Assembly (NCBI GenBank): GCA_944384065.1
Contig: CALWRY010000006.1
Coordinates: 1 to 64,000 of the forward strand
Direction of reading: 5' to 3'
Source of the DNA: an uncultured Enterocloster sp.
GTDB lineage: Bacteria; Bacillota; Clostridia; Lachnospirales; Lachnospiraceae
DNA length: 64,000 nt
The notes under the pieces are model-generated. The model had not been told where the DNA came from and searched no databases. It saw only the letters and a program-made list of their open reading frames with translations. Of this stretch, positions 54,209 through 62,901 are shown piece by piece (positions within the stretch are counted from its first letter, which is position 1; each line of letters opens with the position of its first letter). A program made the position numbers and the translations under genes.

Positions 54209-55639
54209 TTACGCTGGAAAAGTCCAGTTCCATCCGCTATTGCCATATATACCACATACCAAACGATTGCTTGCTCTATCAACACAAAGGCACGTGCCAT
54301 AGGCTGGCCCGGCATTGTATATAAGGGCGAATCCAGATCCCGCAGCGAGACGATATCTGCACAATACAACGGCCCCTGTAAGATTGGGATACAATGATTC
54401 AATTGACGCTTGTACAGTTGTCTGATTGCCGTTGTCTATGTATATCTCAAACATTGGGAATTTGGCTGATAAGCTGGACAAATCACTATTTAAGTCACGA
54501 AGCTTCGATGCCAATGTCCCCTCTATATTCTCATTCGCCTGCCTGGCGTCCAGCACCATCCCTTCCACATCTGCCGCCGTCAGTCCATTATTTACTATGC
54601 TCGATTTCGCCACATACAGTGCAAGCTTTTCCAGTAATGCTTCATTCGTCACAAGCTCCTCTTTGATTTTTAGCGCCAGTGCATCAAGAAGCGCCTGGAC
54701 CGTGCTTTGTCCGCCAGGCGTTTCAGCGGCCAAGGCCTGGGAATCTATCGCCGATACCGAAGCCGCCGTCCCATCAAATTCCCCAACGCCTTCAATTTCA
54801 GCTACTGCATCCTCTGCTCTCTGTGCCGCCTGTTCTGCCGCCGTCCTACTAGAATCCGCCGCTGATGCACTATCTGCCGCCTCTCCGGCTTTCGTCTCCG
54901 CTGTGGAGGCCGCTGTCTCCGCCGCGCTCTTGCTGGTGGCTGCTGCGGATGCACTCTCCGCCGCCTCCCCGGCCTTTGTCTCCGCTGTGGAGGCCGCTGT
55001 CTCCGCTTCGCTCTTGCTAGTAGCTGCCGCATATGCGCTATTTGCTGCCGCTTTCTTAGCTTCATTTGCCGCTACAAGTGTATTCTGTGCTTCTGCAATC
55101 GCCTGTTCCGCCTGTGTCTGCCAAAATGCTTCATTGGCAAGACGTCTCTGCTCATTCTGGACACGAATGGCCTCTGCTTCCTGGCGTTCTTTCTCGTTCG
55201 TGTCCAATTGTTCCGTTTTCTGCTCTATCTGCTTTTCCAGCTCCTCCAATTCTGAAAGACCGGTTTCCACTCCGGCAGGCGTATCTATCGTCTGCCCTAC
55301 GTACAACGCACCTTGGTTCGAAGCCCACTTCACCGTCCCAAAATCATCCGATCCGCGCAGGGCAACCCACACGGTTCCAACCTGCTGCACACAAGATGCA
55401 GGGACCGTCCAAACAAGAGTTATTTTATCCTCTGTTACTTCTTTGGACAAAATGCATGTGTCAAGTTTGTTCCCTGCATACCGCAGATCCAAATGATAGT
55501 CCAGATTCGCAAGATCTATCCCGCCCAATGTGAGGCGGTCCATCCGGAAGCGCCTGGTTTCAGAATTATTATCATACTGTGTCCCGATTTGCTTATCGCT
55601 CTCCGGTATTACCAGCTGCCTGCCCCTTACCGTAATCAT
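54209..55639 (-). CDS. Tail fibre/receptor-binding protein with BppU-like N-terminus and exchangeable tip
   Basis: The 476-aa protein starts with a ~130-residue beta-domain (VIPESDKQIGTQYDNNSETR, FRMDRLTLGGIDLANLDY) like the baseplate/upper-protein N-terminal domain of Gram-positive phages. Then comes a coiled coil of ~130 residues rich in A/E/K/S, including repeats of AETAASTAETKAGEAA and SASAA. From residue ~340 are VEGMVLDARQANENIEGTL and KLRDLNSDLSSLSAKF. The last ~90 residues (EIYIDNGNQTTVQASIESLY... to WNWTFPA) form the tip encoded inside the invertible segment. It decides host binding by inference. Coiled-coil repeats make length variation likely. Confidence 0.82.
   Translation of the reverse strand: MITVRGRQLVIPESDKQIGTQYDNNSETRRFRMDRLTLGGIDLANLDYHLDLRYAGNKLDTCILSKEVTEDKITLVWTVPASCVQQVGTVWVALRGSDDFGTVKWASNQGALYVGQTIDTPAGVETGLSELEELEKQIEQKTEQLDTNEKERQEAEAIRVQNEQRRLANEAFWQTQAEQAIAEAQNTLVAANEAKKAAANSAYAAATSKSEAETAASTAETKAGEAAESASAAATSKSAAETAASTAETKAGEAADSASAADSSRTAAEQAAQRAEDAVAEIEGVGEFDGTAASVSAIDSQALAAETPGGQSTVQALLDALALKIKEELVTNEALLEKLALYVAKSSIVNNGLTAADVEGMVLDARQANENIEGTLASKLRDLNSDLSSLSAKFPMFEIYIDNGNQTTVQASIESLYPNLTGAVVLCRYRLAAGSGFALIYNAGPAYGTCLCVDRASNRLVCGIYGNSGWNWTFPA
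54482..54493 (-). repeat. Recombination site D (TTAAATAGTGAT, minus orientation), active junction
   Basis: Within the fibre gene it encodes LNSD at the junction between constant coiled coil and current tip. Inverted relative to C and A, direct relative to B. Confidence 0.85.
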
Positions 55640-55667
55640 GCCGCCTCACCCCTTCATTCTTTATATC

Positions 55668-56018
55668 CTACAGTTCTTCATAGGAGGATTGCTCCATTAC
55701 GCTGTCTGCATAGTCCAGCTGCTCCTCCTGATGTTCCAGAATCTCCGCGATTGCTTTGGGCATCTTTACATACTCCCCACGTTTAATCAAATAAGGACGG
55801 CCATTGAGCCCTACAAATACATCCCTGCGCGTCTGGTTATCCCTACCCTTTGGTATTTTGAATGTAACCATTCCATCATCTGTCTCGGTGCCTGATTCAG
55901 TTCCTTCTCCAGTTCCGCTGTTACCCGGTTCGGTAACTCCAGAACTTTCCTGACCCTCAAGCTCACTATTTTCACTTAACACGCTCGTTTCTGCCTGCTT
56001 CGTTCGATTCGTAGCCAT
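55668..56018 (-). CDS. Phage head-region protein, 116 aa
   Basis: The N-terminal half is low-complexity (Ser/Glu/Gly/Thr). The C-terminal half (MVTFKIPKGRDNQTRRDVFV, NGRPYLIKRGEYVKMP, AEILEHQEEQLDYAD) resembles small proteins that follow the capsid gene in many Firmicutes phages, possibly decoration or connector components. AAAGGAGG precedes the ATG. Function unknown. Confidence 0.65.
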   Translation of the reverse strand: MATNRTKQAETSVLSENSELEGQESSGVTEPGNSGTGEGTESGTETDDGMVTFKIPKGRDNQTRRDVFVGLNGRPYLIKRGEYVKMPKAIAEILEHQEEQLDYADSVMEQSSYEEL

Positions 56019-56032
56019 TTTATTATCCTCCT

Positions 56033-57019
56033 TTAATTATCAATATGGTCGTTAAACGTGGACGCGGTCTCAATGCGCACCATGTACTGCTGCGATAAGA
56101 TTTCCGTAACCTTCGTAGCCTTCCAGCCCACGGTGGAGCGCTGGTTTAAGGGATCCGCCGTGCCCGCAGAGCCAAGCTGCTTGATAATGGTTTCCAGTCC
56201 ACCGCCCTCAATCATCGTAGTGGCATACGCGTTTGCCCCGATCACCAGGGTTGCATATACATCAATCCCAGATACCCCGGCCTTTGTGAACTTTTTGGCC
56301 TCCGTTGTCTCAATAAAGCGGACGCCTTCCAGCTCCCCGATCTCTCCCTTGTAAATCCGCTCCGGATTTTTGTATTTTGTAACCTCGATGAAGCGCTCAT
56401 CCTCCGTGATATCATACGCACAATCCGGATGTATAATCGCGTAATAATACCCGTTGATTTTTTTCGTATTCTGGTTCTTGAGGAACCGGGCGGCCATCTT
56501 TATGGCCTTGACCGTAAGCTTCATGGCAGACGTGATCTCCGCCCGGGAATCCACCTGTCCCTCCGCATACTGCACATTGGTTCCCGAGCACATCACTTCA
56601 CGGGAAATTGTATCAAGGGTGCGGCCGGCCTGGGAGCCGATCAGCGTGCCGGCCTCAACCACATTGTTGTCAATGGCCGTCATATCAAGCATGTCCGACA
56701 GGGATACATACCCTCCGTACTGCTTGACCTCTGCCTCCACTGTGGTAACCTTCATGGCCTGGCCGTCCGGGGTTACGCCCTCAGTAAGAGGGGTGGTTGC
56801 TTTGGGCAGCTGGTCGTAGCAACGGAACTCTATCTTTTTGCCTCCCCGCTTCGGGATATTGCGTGTCTGAGCGAACTGGTCGTGCACCAGCTCCGGCTCC
56901 GCATTCCTGATAAGGTTTTTATCATAAAATGTTTTCATCTCGGCTGTCATGCCGGTTGTAACCGTTGTATTTGCCGGTTCGGCAAACAGCTGTAAATTCA
57001 AAATAAAATACTTCTTCAT
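56033..57019 (-). CDS. Major capsid protein (N4-gp56 family)
   Basis: The 328-aa protein shows the N4-gp56-type layout: QFAQTRNIPKRGGKKIEFR, LTEGVTPDGQAM, YGGYVSLSDMLDMTAIDN, YAIIHPDCAYDITED and the C-terminal WKATKVTEILSQQYMVRIE. It begins MKKYFILNLQLFAEPANT, the LNLQxFA motif cut by Prp proteases in staphylococcal L27 and phage 80alpha proteins; predicted cut after F12. ATG 57019 (AAGGAG upstream) is preferred to the longer frame. It follows the scaffold by 24 bp. Confidence 0.88.
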   Translation of the reverse strand: MKKYFILNLQLFAEPANTTVTTGMTAEMKTFYDKNLIRNAEPELVHDQFAQTRNIPKRGGKKIEFRCYDQLPKATTPLTEGVTPDGQAMKVTTVEAEVKQYGGYVSLSDMLDMTAIDNNVVEAGTLIGSQAGRTLDTISREVMCSGTNVQYAEGQVDSRAEITSAMKLTVKAIKMAARFLKNQNTKKINGYYYAIIHPDCAYDITEDERFIEVTKYKNPERIYKGEIGELEGVRFIETTEAKKFTKAGVSGIDVYATLVIGANAYATTMIEGGGLETIIKQLGSAGTADPLNQRSTVGWKATKVTEILSQQYMVRIETASTFNDHIDN

Positions 57020-57043
57020 CTGCTGTCTCTCCTTCCTCATTTC

Positions 57044-57943
57044 TCAAAATTCAATCCGTTCGCCCCGTTTGGACCGCTCAATCATTTCATCCATCTGGGC
57101 ATATGTCATTTTTGACACATCAATCTTTGACGTGCTTGGAGCACTTGCCGCCGCCCCATTTTCTGATGGCCGCCCGGCTCCTGCCCGAATATTGGCCGCC
57201 ACCTTCTGCCTGGTGTCCGCTGCCGCCTGCTGGGCAATCCCGCTTTTGATTTCCTCAAGATGGCAGGCTTCATAAGCACCCTTCACGTCCCACCCGGCCC
57301 CCAGGAGACGGACAAAGTTTTCATTTCCCAGCTCCACAGCCATATCAAAATTGGGGTAAATCCCTTTGCAGTCCTCCGCCTCCCTATCCCACCGGGCATA
57401 GGTATCTTCCCTCTGCCGTATCTGCTGGGCCTGCCGGGCGGTTTCCTGGGCCTGCCTGTATTTTAGTTCCAGGTCTACCATTCTCTTATACTGCTCCGGT
57501 GTCATGCCTTCCCGCATGGCCGCGTCCTCGTAAAAGCCCGTATCCTGGTTAATTGCGGCGATAATATCATCCACCTTGCCGCTGTTAATCCCGTACTTCA
57601 CGGACAACATGTCCATCAAAGGCGCATAGGCGTTTAACTGCCTCTGCAAATCCTGGTTCTGGGTATACCGCCTCTTAATCAGGTTCTGCACATCCTGGTC
57701 GAAAAGGTCCTTATACTCGCCTTTTAACCTCCTATATTCTGCCTGACGCTCCTCCGGGGTAGGCTCCTGCGCTCCAGTCCCTTCTTCGCCTTCTGTTCCA
57801 GGCGCCGGCCCTTCTGCTCCTTGCCCTTCCTGGCCGGATTCGCCTACACCCTGCGTAGGCGATGCTGCTGCTATGCTTCCCTCTGCACCATTTCCTCCAC
57901 CTTCTCCCTCAAACAATCTTAGATTCAGCCTTATTTTTCTCAT
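57044..57943 (-). CDS. Capsid scaffold protein with Prp cleavage motif
   Basis: The 299-aa acidic protein starts MRKIRLNLRLFEGEGGG, again the LNLxLF motif with F11 as predicted cut site. It has a Gly/Glu-rich linker, then helices (YRQAQETARQAQQIRQREDT) and a charged C-terminus, as expected of a capsid scaffold. It lies between the protease and capsid genes. ATG 57943 with AAGGAG is chosen over the longer frame. Confidence 0.82.
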   Translation of the reverse strand: MRKIRLNLRLFEGEGGGNGAEGSIAAASPTQGVGESGQEGQGAEGPAPGTEGEEGTGAQEPTPEERQAEYRRLKGEYKDLFDQDVQNLIKRRYTQNQDLQRQLNAYAPLMDMLSVKYGINSGKVDDIIAAINQDTGFYEDAAMREGMTPEQYKRMVDLELKYRQAQETARQAQQIRQREDTYARWDREAEDCKGIYPNFDMAVELGNENFVRLLGAGWDVKGAYEACHLEEIKSGIAQQAAADTRQKVAANIRAGAGRPSENGAAASAPSTSKIDVSKMTYAQMDEMIERSKRGERIEF

Positions 57944-58037
57944 TGTGTTCTCCTTCCCACGGTCTCTCCCGAGTGCCTTCCATTCTCTGCCCACGGTCTT
58001 TCCCGAGCGTCAGGCCTCTGCCATATGTCTCACTATA

Positions 58038-58433
58038 TCACATTTCATTCCTTAACATGTTCCTGCCACCTTTTGCCCCTGTCTCCAGCCCCCAGCTCAG
58101 GCTTATAAAGTCCGCATAGGCCTCTTTTAACATCTCCCCGCCAGTCCTTACCGTCCGCAGGATCCCATCCAGTTCCATGCGGCCCCGCTCCGCGCATGGA
58201 ATGGCCTTCATCTCCAGGCTCCCGTCCTGCATGGAAAACATCTTTACCTCCACCATGTTCTCCTCTGCCAGCTGGAGGATGCGCCGGGCCGCCACCTGCC
58301 CCAGGAAGGAAACCGCCGCACATACGATATCGCACCCCGCAGGCAGCCCCATCGCTTTCGCATATCCGGCATGGCCGTGAATGGAGATTCTTGCATATCT
58401 GTCTGTCTGTTCAATGCATATCCGCGTCATCAC
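58038..58433 (-). CDS. Prp-type cysteine protease (probable prohead protease)
   Basis: The 131-aa protein has the Prp signature GHAGYA (H21) and DIVCAAVS (C38), the catalytic dyad of the ribosomal-processing cysteine protease family. In staphylococci Prp trims the N-terminus of ribosomal protein L27 after the LNLQFF motif and also processes phage capsid proteins. This gene lies between portal and scaffold and both the scaffold and the capsid carry the motif, so it is the likely dedicated maturation protease (inference). Start overlaps the portal stop. GGAGGTG precedes the ATG. Adjacent ATGs at 58433 and 58430 cannot be told apart. Confidence 0.85.
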   Translation of the reverse strand: MMTRICIEQTDRYARISIHGHAGYAKAMGLPAGCDIVCAAVSFLGQVAARRILQLAEENMVEVKMFSMQDGSLEMKAIPCAERGRMELDGILRTVRTGGEMLKEAYADFISLSWGLETGAKGGRNMLRNEM

Positions 58434-60379
58434 TTCACCTCCGTAGCCGATGCTGTGCGGCGCCTGGCCTGGCTGGCCGTGCTGTTATCATTCCCTCCGA
58501 CTGTCTCCCCCAGGCTGTTTGTCTGCCTTGTGCCGTCCGCATTCACCTGTACCCCAGTCATTGCAGGGCCGCCCAGAAGGCTTTGTACCGCATAGAATAA
58601 ATCTTCCCGGCCCGTGTAATCCGTAACCATGGCCGCCAGCTGCTCAAGCACCTGCCCCATCTGCTGGAGCTTCTGGTACATTGTTCCATTCTCACTAATT
58701 TTCTTGATAACCTCGTCCCGCTTGTCAAAGTCCATCATTGTAACAACCGCAAGGGCCTGATCCGCAAGCTGCGGATTAAACAGCCCCATGCCAAACAGCT
58801 CCTTGGCAAGCTCATTGTTGGAGATACGGCTGTAGGTGCTGCCCTTCTGGGCCGACACCTTGATATCAAAGACCGGCCTGCGGCTTAACAAATCCCCTGA
58901 TGCGGTAAGCACAGTCTGGGCCTGCAGCTGGCTGTTGTCCATCTGCACATACTCCGCGTCCCCGCCGTTGGGCTTTGTGATACGGAAGCACCGGGGGAGG
59001 TCATAAAACTGCCGCACCAGCTCAATCACAAGCAGCACCACTTGCGCATGGGCGTTATAGCTGTCTTTTATCATATCCCGGCTTAGTTTGCTTCCCGCCT
59101 CCTGCAGGGCCGCGATGGCCGATGCCGCCGTCACACCGGAAGCCGTCGAGCCTTGGGAAAAATCCCGGTTGCCGGATGTCTCTTTAATTTCCTCTATCTT
59201 CGCCTCCCGGATCACCGTCACATAATCCGCCATCTGCGGGACCTCGATCTGTTTAATGCGGTGGTCGTCCACATCCCCCTCCACCTGCACCAAGTCCCTA
59301 GAAAGATCCGTGAACTCCTCCGGGTTTACACCAGAATGAGCGCTCACAAAGTAGCGCGGCCTGTTAAGGGAAGCGCTTTTCAGCATAATCTGGTCCAGCT
59401 TGTCTATGTACTCCTGGGGGTTCACCATGATATCCAGATAGCCGAACCCCGCCGGGCTCCCCTTTTCCGGGAACATGATGTCGAACACAAAGGGGTATTT
59501 CCCATGGTCGTACCACCCCCGTTCTCTGAACTGCGGATCATTCTCCGATGCGTACAGCACCACGCCAGGGATAAATTTGCAGTAGTGCAGGACCGTGCGC
59601 ATGCCGCCCGCCTCCGTCTGCACCCGCTTTTTGTAATACCAATCAATCACCTGGGTCTTTCCCGACGTGTCAATGGTCTCATCGTAGATATATTTTGACT
59701 GGATTTGCTCGCCCGGCATGGCCCTCCCTTTCGTCTGTGGGTATTCCATCTCCAAAAGGTCCGTGTCCACCAGGTCCGTAGTAAAGACATTGCGTGACTT
59801 CTGTATATCCTTGATTCCCGGCTCCCAGAAGATATTCATAAGGTCAACCATGCGGATATCGATATCTCCCAGGCCGTTCTCCTTGTCCTTGTTCCAGAAC
59901 ACGCCGTAGACCGCTGTCCCGGTTTTGGGCTTCTCCCAGGAGCACTCCGAATAAACCTCCTCATATCCGTTCTGCTCCAGGATCACCGGCACCACATCCG
60001 AAAGGAGCTTAGCCGTCTCTTCGTCGGATTCCTCCCGGGGAAGGATTGCGGGGATGGGGTAATTATCCATAAAGTCCGCATGCTTATTGAGGATGCTGTT
60101 AAAAAGCCAAGCGCTTGTAGGCCGTGGGTCATTCTCATTGCTGGAATCCGCAGAAAACCGATCCCAATGGTTATTTTTCCACCACTCCTCCGCATTGGAC
60201 ACCCGGCTCTCCAGGTTTGCCTTCCCCTGCTGGTATTTGCGCAGGATCGTATAAGCTTCCTCCACTTCCCGCTCCCCGATGGGGTTCTCTGTCCCCAACT
60301 TGCGGGCGTCTGTCCCCAGCCCCGTCCCCTCCTGTGTCTGGCCGTTTTCAAAAAACAATCCATCTTCTCTCTCTGCCAT
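58430..60379 (-). CDS. Phage portal protein
   Basis: The 649-aa protein is the expected portal of a podovirus-like phage: NNHWDRF and WLFNSILNKHADFMDN near the start, PKTGTAVYGVFWN, a stem region (EIKETSGNRDFSQGS...VTAASAIAALQEAG) and a helical crown at the C-terminus. It forms the dodecameric DNA gate of the capsid. It starts at ATG 60379 with AGGAGG, overlapping the end of the terminase region. Confidence 0.9.
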   Translation of the reverse strand: MAEREDGLFFENGQTQEGTGLGTDARKLGTENPIGEREVEEAYTILRKYQQGKANLESRVSNAEEWWKNNHWDRFSADSSNENDPRPTSAWLFNSILNKHADFMDNYPIPAILPREESDEETAKLLSDVVPVILEQNGYEEVYSECSWEKPKTGTAVYGVFWNKDKENGLGDIDIRMVDLMNIFWEPGIKDIQKSRNVFTTDLVDTDLLEMEYPQTKGRAMPGEQIQSKYIYDETIDTSGKTQVIDWYYKKRVQTEAGGMRTVLHYCKFIPGVVLYASENDPQFRERGWYDHGKYPFVFDIMFPEKGSPAGFGYLDIMVNPQEYIDKLDQIMLKSASLNRPRYFVSAHSGVNPEEFTDLSRDLVQVEGDVDDHRIKQIEVPQMADYVTVIREAKIEEIKETSGNRDFSQGSTASGVTAASAIAALQEAGSKLSRDMIKDSYNAHAQVVLLVIELVRQFYDLPRCFRITKPNGGDAEYVQMDNSQLQAQTVLTASGDLLSRRPVFDIKVSAQKGSTYSRISNNELAKELFGMGLFNPQLADQALAVVTMMDFDKRDEVIKKISENGTMYQKLQQMGQVLEQLAAMVTDYTGREDLFYAVQSLLGGPAMTGVQVNADGTRQTNSLGETVGGNDNSTASQARRRTASATEVK

Positions 60380-60380
60380 C

Positions 60381-61856
60381 TTATGCCCTCCTGAAATGGT
60401 ACGCCTTCCGGCGCTCGTTCTCGTATAAGTTCAACGGATCCTCTAGTGGAACCGGCTTCTTGAAATTTTGCCTCTGGGGTATCTGGTGCTCCATCAGCAG
60501 ATACCGGCATTCATCGTAGATGTGATCCTCCTGGGTTGTATCAATGTCCTCCACCTTCTTCTCGTCATACACCAGCTGCGGCACCGTGCGGATGAAGTCT
60601 TTACAAGTGTCAAACACGTAAAACATGGCCTTGCCTTCCTGGTTGAAGGCCAGCCGGTAGTGGTACTGCATCTTTCCGGCAATCCGGTTGTTGTCCCCAG
60701 GCGTCCAGTACACCCCATACTTTGCCATAATATCCGCTATGGATTCCCCCCGATCCCTGCTGAATATGGACGGATCCGCCACGCCTGTGATATGCCTGCC
60801 TTTCAGGTTCTCGTCCGCCTGCTCAATCTCCCGGATGCGCTTTGCCTGCTCCCCCGGGTTAATCTCAATCCCTGTATTGGGCTTGTCCGGCCTGCATCCG
60901 TACATTTCCCGGATCCGGTAAATGCATCCATCATAATCAATCGCATACCATCCCACAGAAAACGGCTTTGCGTATCCAAAGTCATAGGCCCGCATGACGG
61001 CCCATCCGGCGGGAATCTTAAACGGCGCAATCACATGGGTCCATTCCCCCGTATCATAATTTTCCGGGTCATTCCGCCACTCGGTGAATACCTGGCCCTC
61101 GTAAGCGTCCCAGTCCCCATAAAGAAGGGCTTTCTTCTGGGCCTCATCCATCATCGCCAGGTTTGCGATATAGCTCGGGTTGTTCCGCATCAGGATGGGG
61201 TTATCGAACACACTGCTTTTTATAAATATCCGGTCCCGCTCCACCGTTTGCTTTGAGCCATCCGGGAGGATGATCTCGGATGTGTACGTTTTCGGCACCC
61301 CTGGCACGGCATCCGTGATAAACCGGCCCTTTACCCAGATGTGCCCCGGCCCTCCCGGGTTTGCCGTGGAGCGGACATACACTCGCAGGCCCGGCCCCGA
61401 CGACCGGGCACGGGAAAACATGTACTCATACTCCTCATAGGCGAAATGCGTAAGCTCATCGAACCCCACAAAGTCAAAATGGCGGCCCTGATATTTCAGC
61501 CTATCCTTCGTATGCTGCATCGCCCCGAAGTAGATAACAGCCCCGCTGGGAAACAACCACGCATGCCGGCTTTGGTGGTAGCGGGCCTTGGGAAACGCCC
61601 TTTTATACAGCTCCTGGCTCCTGCTTATCAAGTCCTCCAACTCCGGGTAAGTCTTTCGGAAGATGATTCCCCGATAATAGCCAATGCCCACCTGCCTGGT
61701 GGCCTCCACCAGCAGGTAGTCCGACTTCCCGCCGCCTGCCGCTCCGCCGTAAAGGGCTTCAAACTCCGGGCGGGCCATCATTGCGGCCTGCTTTTCCTGG
61801 GGAACCCACAGGTATCTTGCCTCCTGCCTGGCTTCCTTCCCCTTTTTCCTTCCCAC
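60381..61856 (-). CDS. Terminase large subunit
   Basis: The 491-aa packaging motor has adenine-binding Q near LWVPQEKQA, Walker A-like GGAAGGGKSD (residues 37-46), Walker B FDFVGFDELTH and an RNase H-type nuclease domain with AYDFGYAKPFSVGW and GVADPSIF. It cuts and translocates DNA into the capsid. The GTG start at 61856 (GAGGTG upstream) makes a 98-bp overlap with the small subunit. Later starts would remove the adenine-binding segment, so the overlap is accepted. Confidence 0.93.
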   Translation of the reverse strand: MGRKKGKEARQEARYLWVPQEKQAAMMARPEFEALYGGAAGGGKSDYLLVEATRQVGIGYYRGIIFRKTYPELEDLISRSQELYKRAFPKARYHQSRHAWLFPSGAVIYFGAMQHTKDRLKYQGRHFDFVGFDELTHFAYEEYEYMFSRARSSGPGLRVYVRSTANPGGPGHIWVKGRFITDAVPGVPKTYTSEIILPDGSKQTVERDRIFIKSSVFDNPILMRNNPSYIANLAMMDEAQKKALLYGDWDAYEGQVFTEWRNDPENYDTGEWTHVIAPFKIPAGWAVMRAYDFGYAKPFSVGWYAIDYDGCIYRIREMYGCRPDKPNTGIEINPGEQAKRIREIEQADENLKGRHITGVADPSIFSRDRGESIADIMAKYGVYWTPGDNNRIAGKMQYHYRLAFNQEGKAMFYVFDTCKDFIRTVPQLVYDEKKVEDIDTTQEDHIYDECRYLLMEHQIPQRQNFKKPVPLEDPLNLYENERRKAYHFRRA

Positions 61857-62361
61857 TTTGCTGCACCTCGTCTCTCAATGCCTCTATCTGCGTTGGCGTC
61901 AGCACCAATACGCCAGTGCCTGTATCGTCGGCCTCTGCCTGCTCCACCTTCTCCTTCCAGTCCTCAGGCATCCGGTTTTTCAGCCAGAAAATAATGGCCT
62001 TCACATCCGGCTTGACATACTCCGTCTCCTCCGCAGTGTCCAGATATTCCTCCTCTTTGACCTTTTTCCCGCTCCCATCGTACTCCGTGCGCCGCAGTTT
62101 GAAGGCCTTCTTCACCTTCACCTCAAACCCCAGCGCAATGCGGTACAGGCTATTTTCCATTAGCCGGTCCGCATGCTCCTTCCCATGGGCAAGGGCCTCC
62201 CGGATGGGCTCGTGGTCTTTCTTCCACTTCGCCAGGGTGGAGCGGCTGATCCCAATTTTCTTCGCGATCTCCTCGTCCGTCAGCCCGGCCCTGGCCCACG
62301 CCCGCAGGATCGCAAGGTTATCTTCATTCTCATTCCATTCCTGCCACTTCTGCCTTGCCAT
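61759..62361 (-). CDS. Terminase small subunit
   Basis: The 200-aa protein has an N-terminal helix-turn-helix (LTDEEIAKKIGISRSTLAKWK) that recognises packaging DNA, a helical oligomerisation region, and a C-terminus rich in Gly, Pro and Lys. Its position before the large subunit is standard. The gene ends within the large-subunit start. Confidence 0.87.
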   Translation of the reverse strand: MARQKWQEWNENEDNLAILRAWARAGLTDEEIAKKIGISRSTLAKWKKDHEPIREALAHGKEHADRLMENSLYRIALGFEVKVKKAFKLRRTEYDGSGKKVKEEEYLDTAEETEYVKPDVKAIIFWLKNRMPEDWKEKVEQAEADDTGTGVLVLTPTQIEALRDEVQQSGKEKGEGSQAGGKIPVGSPGKAGRNDGPPGV

Positions 62362-62553
62362 TATCCCTTACCTCCCCTGTGTATATCATCCTAGCACATT
62401 CCGGCCTTTCGCATGTTCCTGCCACCAACCGGCAGAATGGCACTCCATCTGCTGGCCGGTTCTGCGCAAAAAAATACGGCTGCAAACTCCCCAGCCGTTA
62501 CCCATATCCCTGTATCCTTTTGTCCGATTCTGCACGGCAAATAAAGGGGGCCG
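62362..62553. other. 192-bp gap upstream of the terminase genes
   Basis: No convincing gene; the short reading frames here lack ribosome binding sites. A promoter is expected, but no clear one was seen. Confidence 0.45.
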
Positions 62554-62841
62554 TCAGACGTCTCCCTTCCCATTTCCGCGCGCGCACGCGCGCACACCCG
62601 CGCTGGCCGCGTCCTCCTGTCCATTGTACAGCTTTTTGTAATAAGGGCAGGTATCATACATATCCTTGCAGAATATCTCCGCAAAGTCCCTCTGCTCTGA
62701 AAAGCTCTCAAAAACAATCTGGTTTCTGACATTGAAGCCCAGATTATTGGCAATCGGTTGGCAGGTAATGGTTGCCTGCTTTTTATCCTTGTAGCTCATG
62801 CAGCAGAAAAACGGGCACTTTGCATTTGCCCTTCGCGGCAT
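62554..62841 (-). CDS. Small Cys-containing phage protein, 95 aa
   Basis: Begins MPRRANAKCPFFCCMSYKD and has further cysteines (TITCQPI, IFCKDMYDTCPYY) in a pattern of possible metal-binding pairs. Similar small CPF-type proteins precede terminases in many phages of Firmicutes. Function unknown. GGGGGTGAGG lies upstream of the ATG. The end is GC-alternating DNA (62578-62597). Confidence 0.6.
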   Translation of the reverse strand: MPRRANAKCPFFCCMSYKDKKQATITCQPIANNLGFNVRNQIVFESFSEQRDFAEIFCKDMYDTCPYYKKLYNGQEDAASAGVRACARGNGKGDV

Positions 62842-62901
62842 CCTTCCTCACCCCCGCTTCCTTCCTCACCCTGACCTGCCATTTGTTCTGCGACCTGCCA
62901 T

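Larger units (their letters stand above)
53841..54493. mobile_element. 653-bp invertible segment swapping tail-fibre C-termini
   Basis: Bounded by the inverted 12-mers C and D, it holds two convergent tip coding sequences (C on plus, D on minus) that both continue the LNSD reading frame of the fibre. Either orientation gives a complete fibre with a different tip. The same build is repeated at 35707-36233. Such switches usually need a serine or tyrosine invertase. None is encoded nearby. Confidence 0.78.

Noticed and set aside
53841..54493. Diversity-generating retroelement as cause of tip variation
   Set aside because: No reverse transcriptase gene and no template/variable repeat pair is seen; the tips differ wholly, not at adenines.
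62578..62600. Alternating CG tract as a regulatory or Z-DNA element
   Set aside because: It lies in the coding end of a small gene and is short; no functional evidence.
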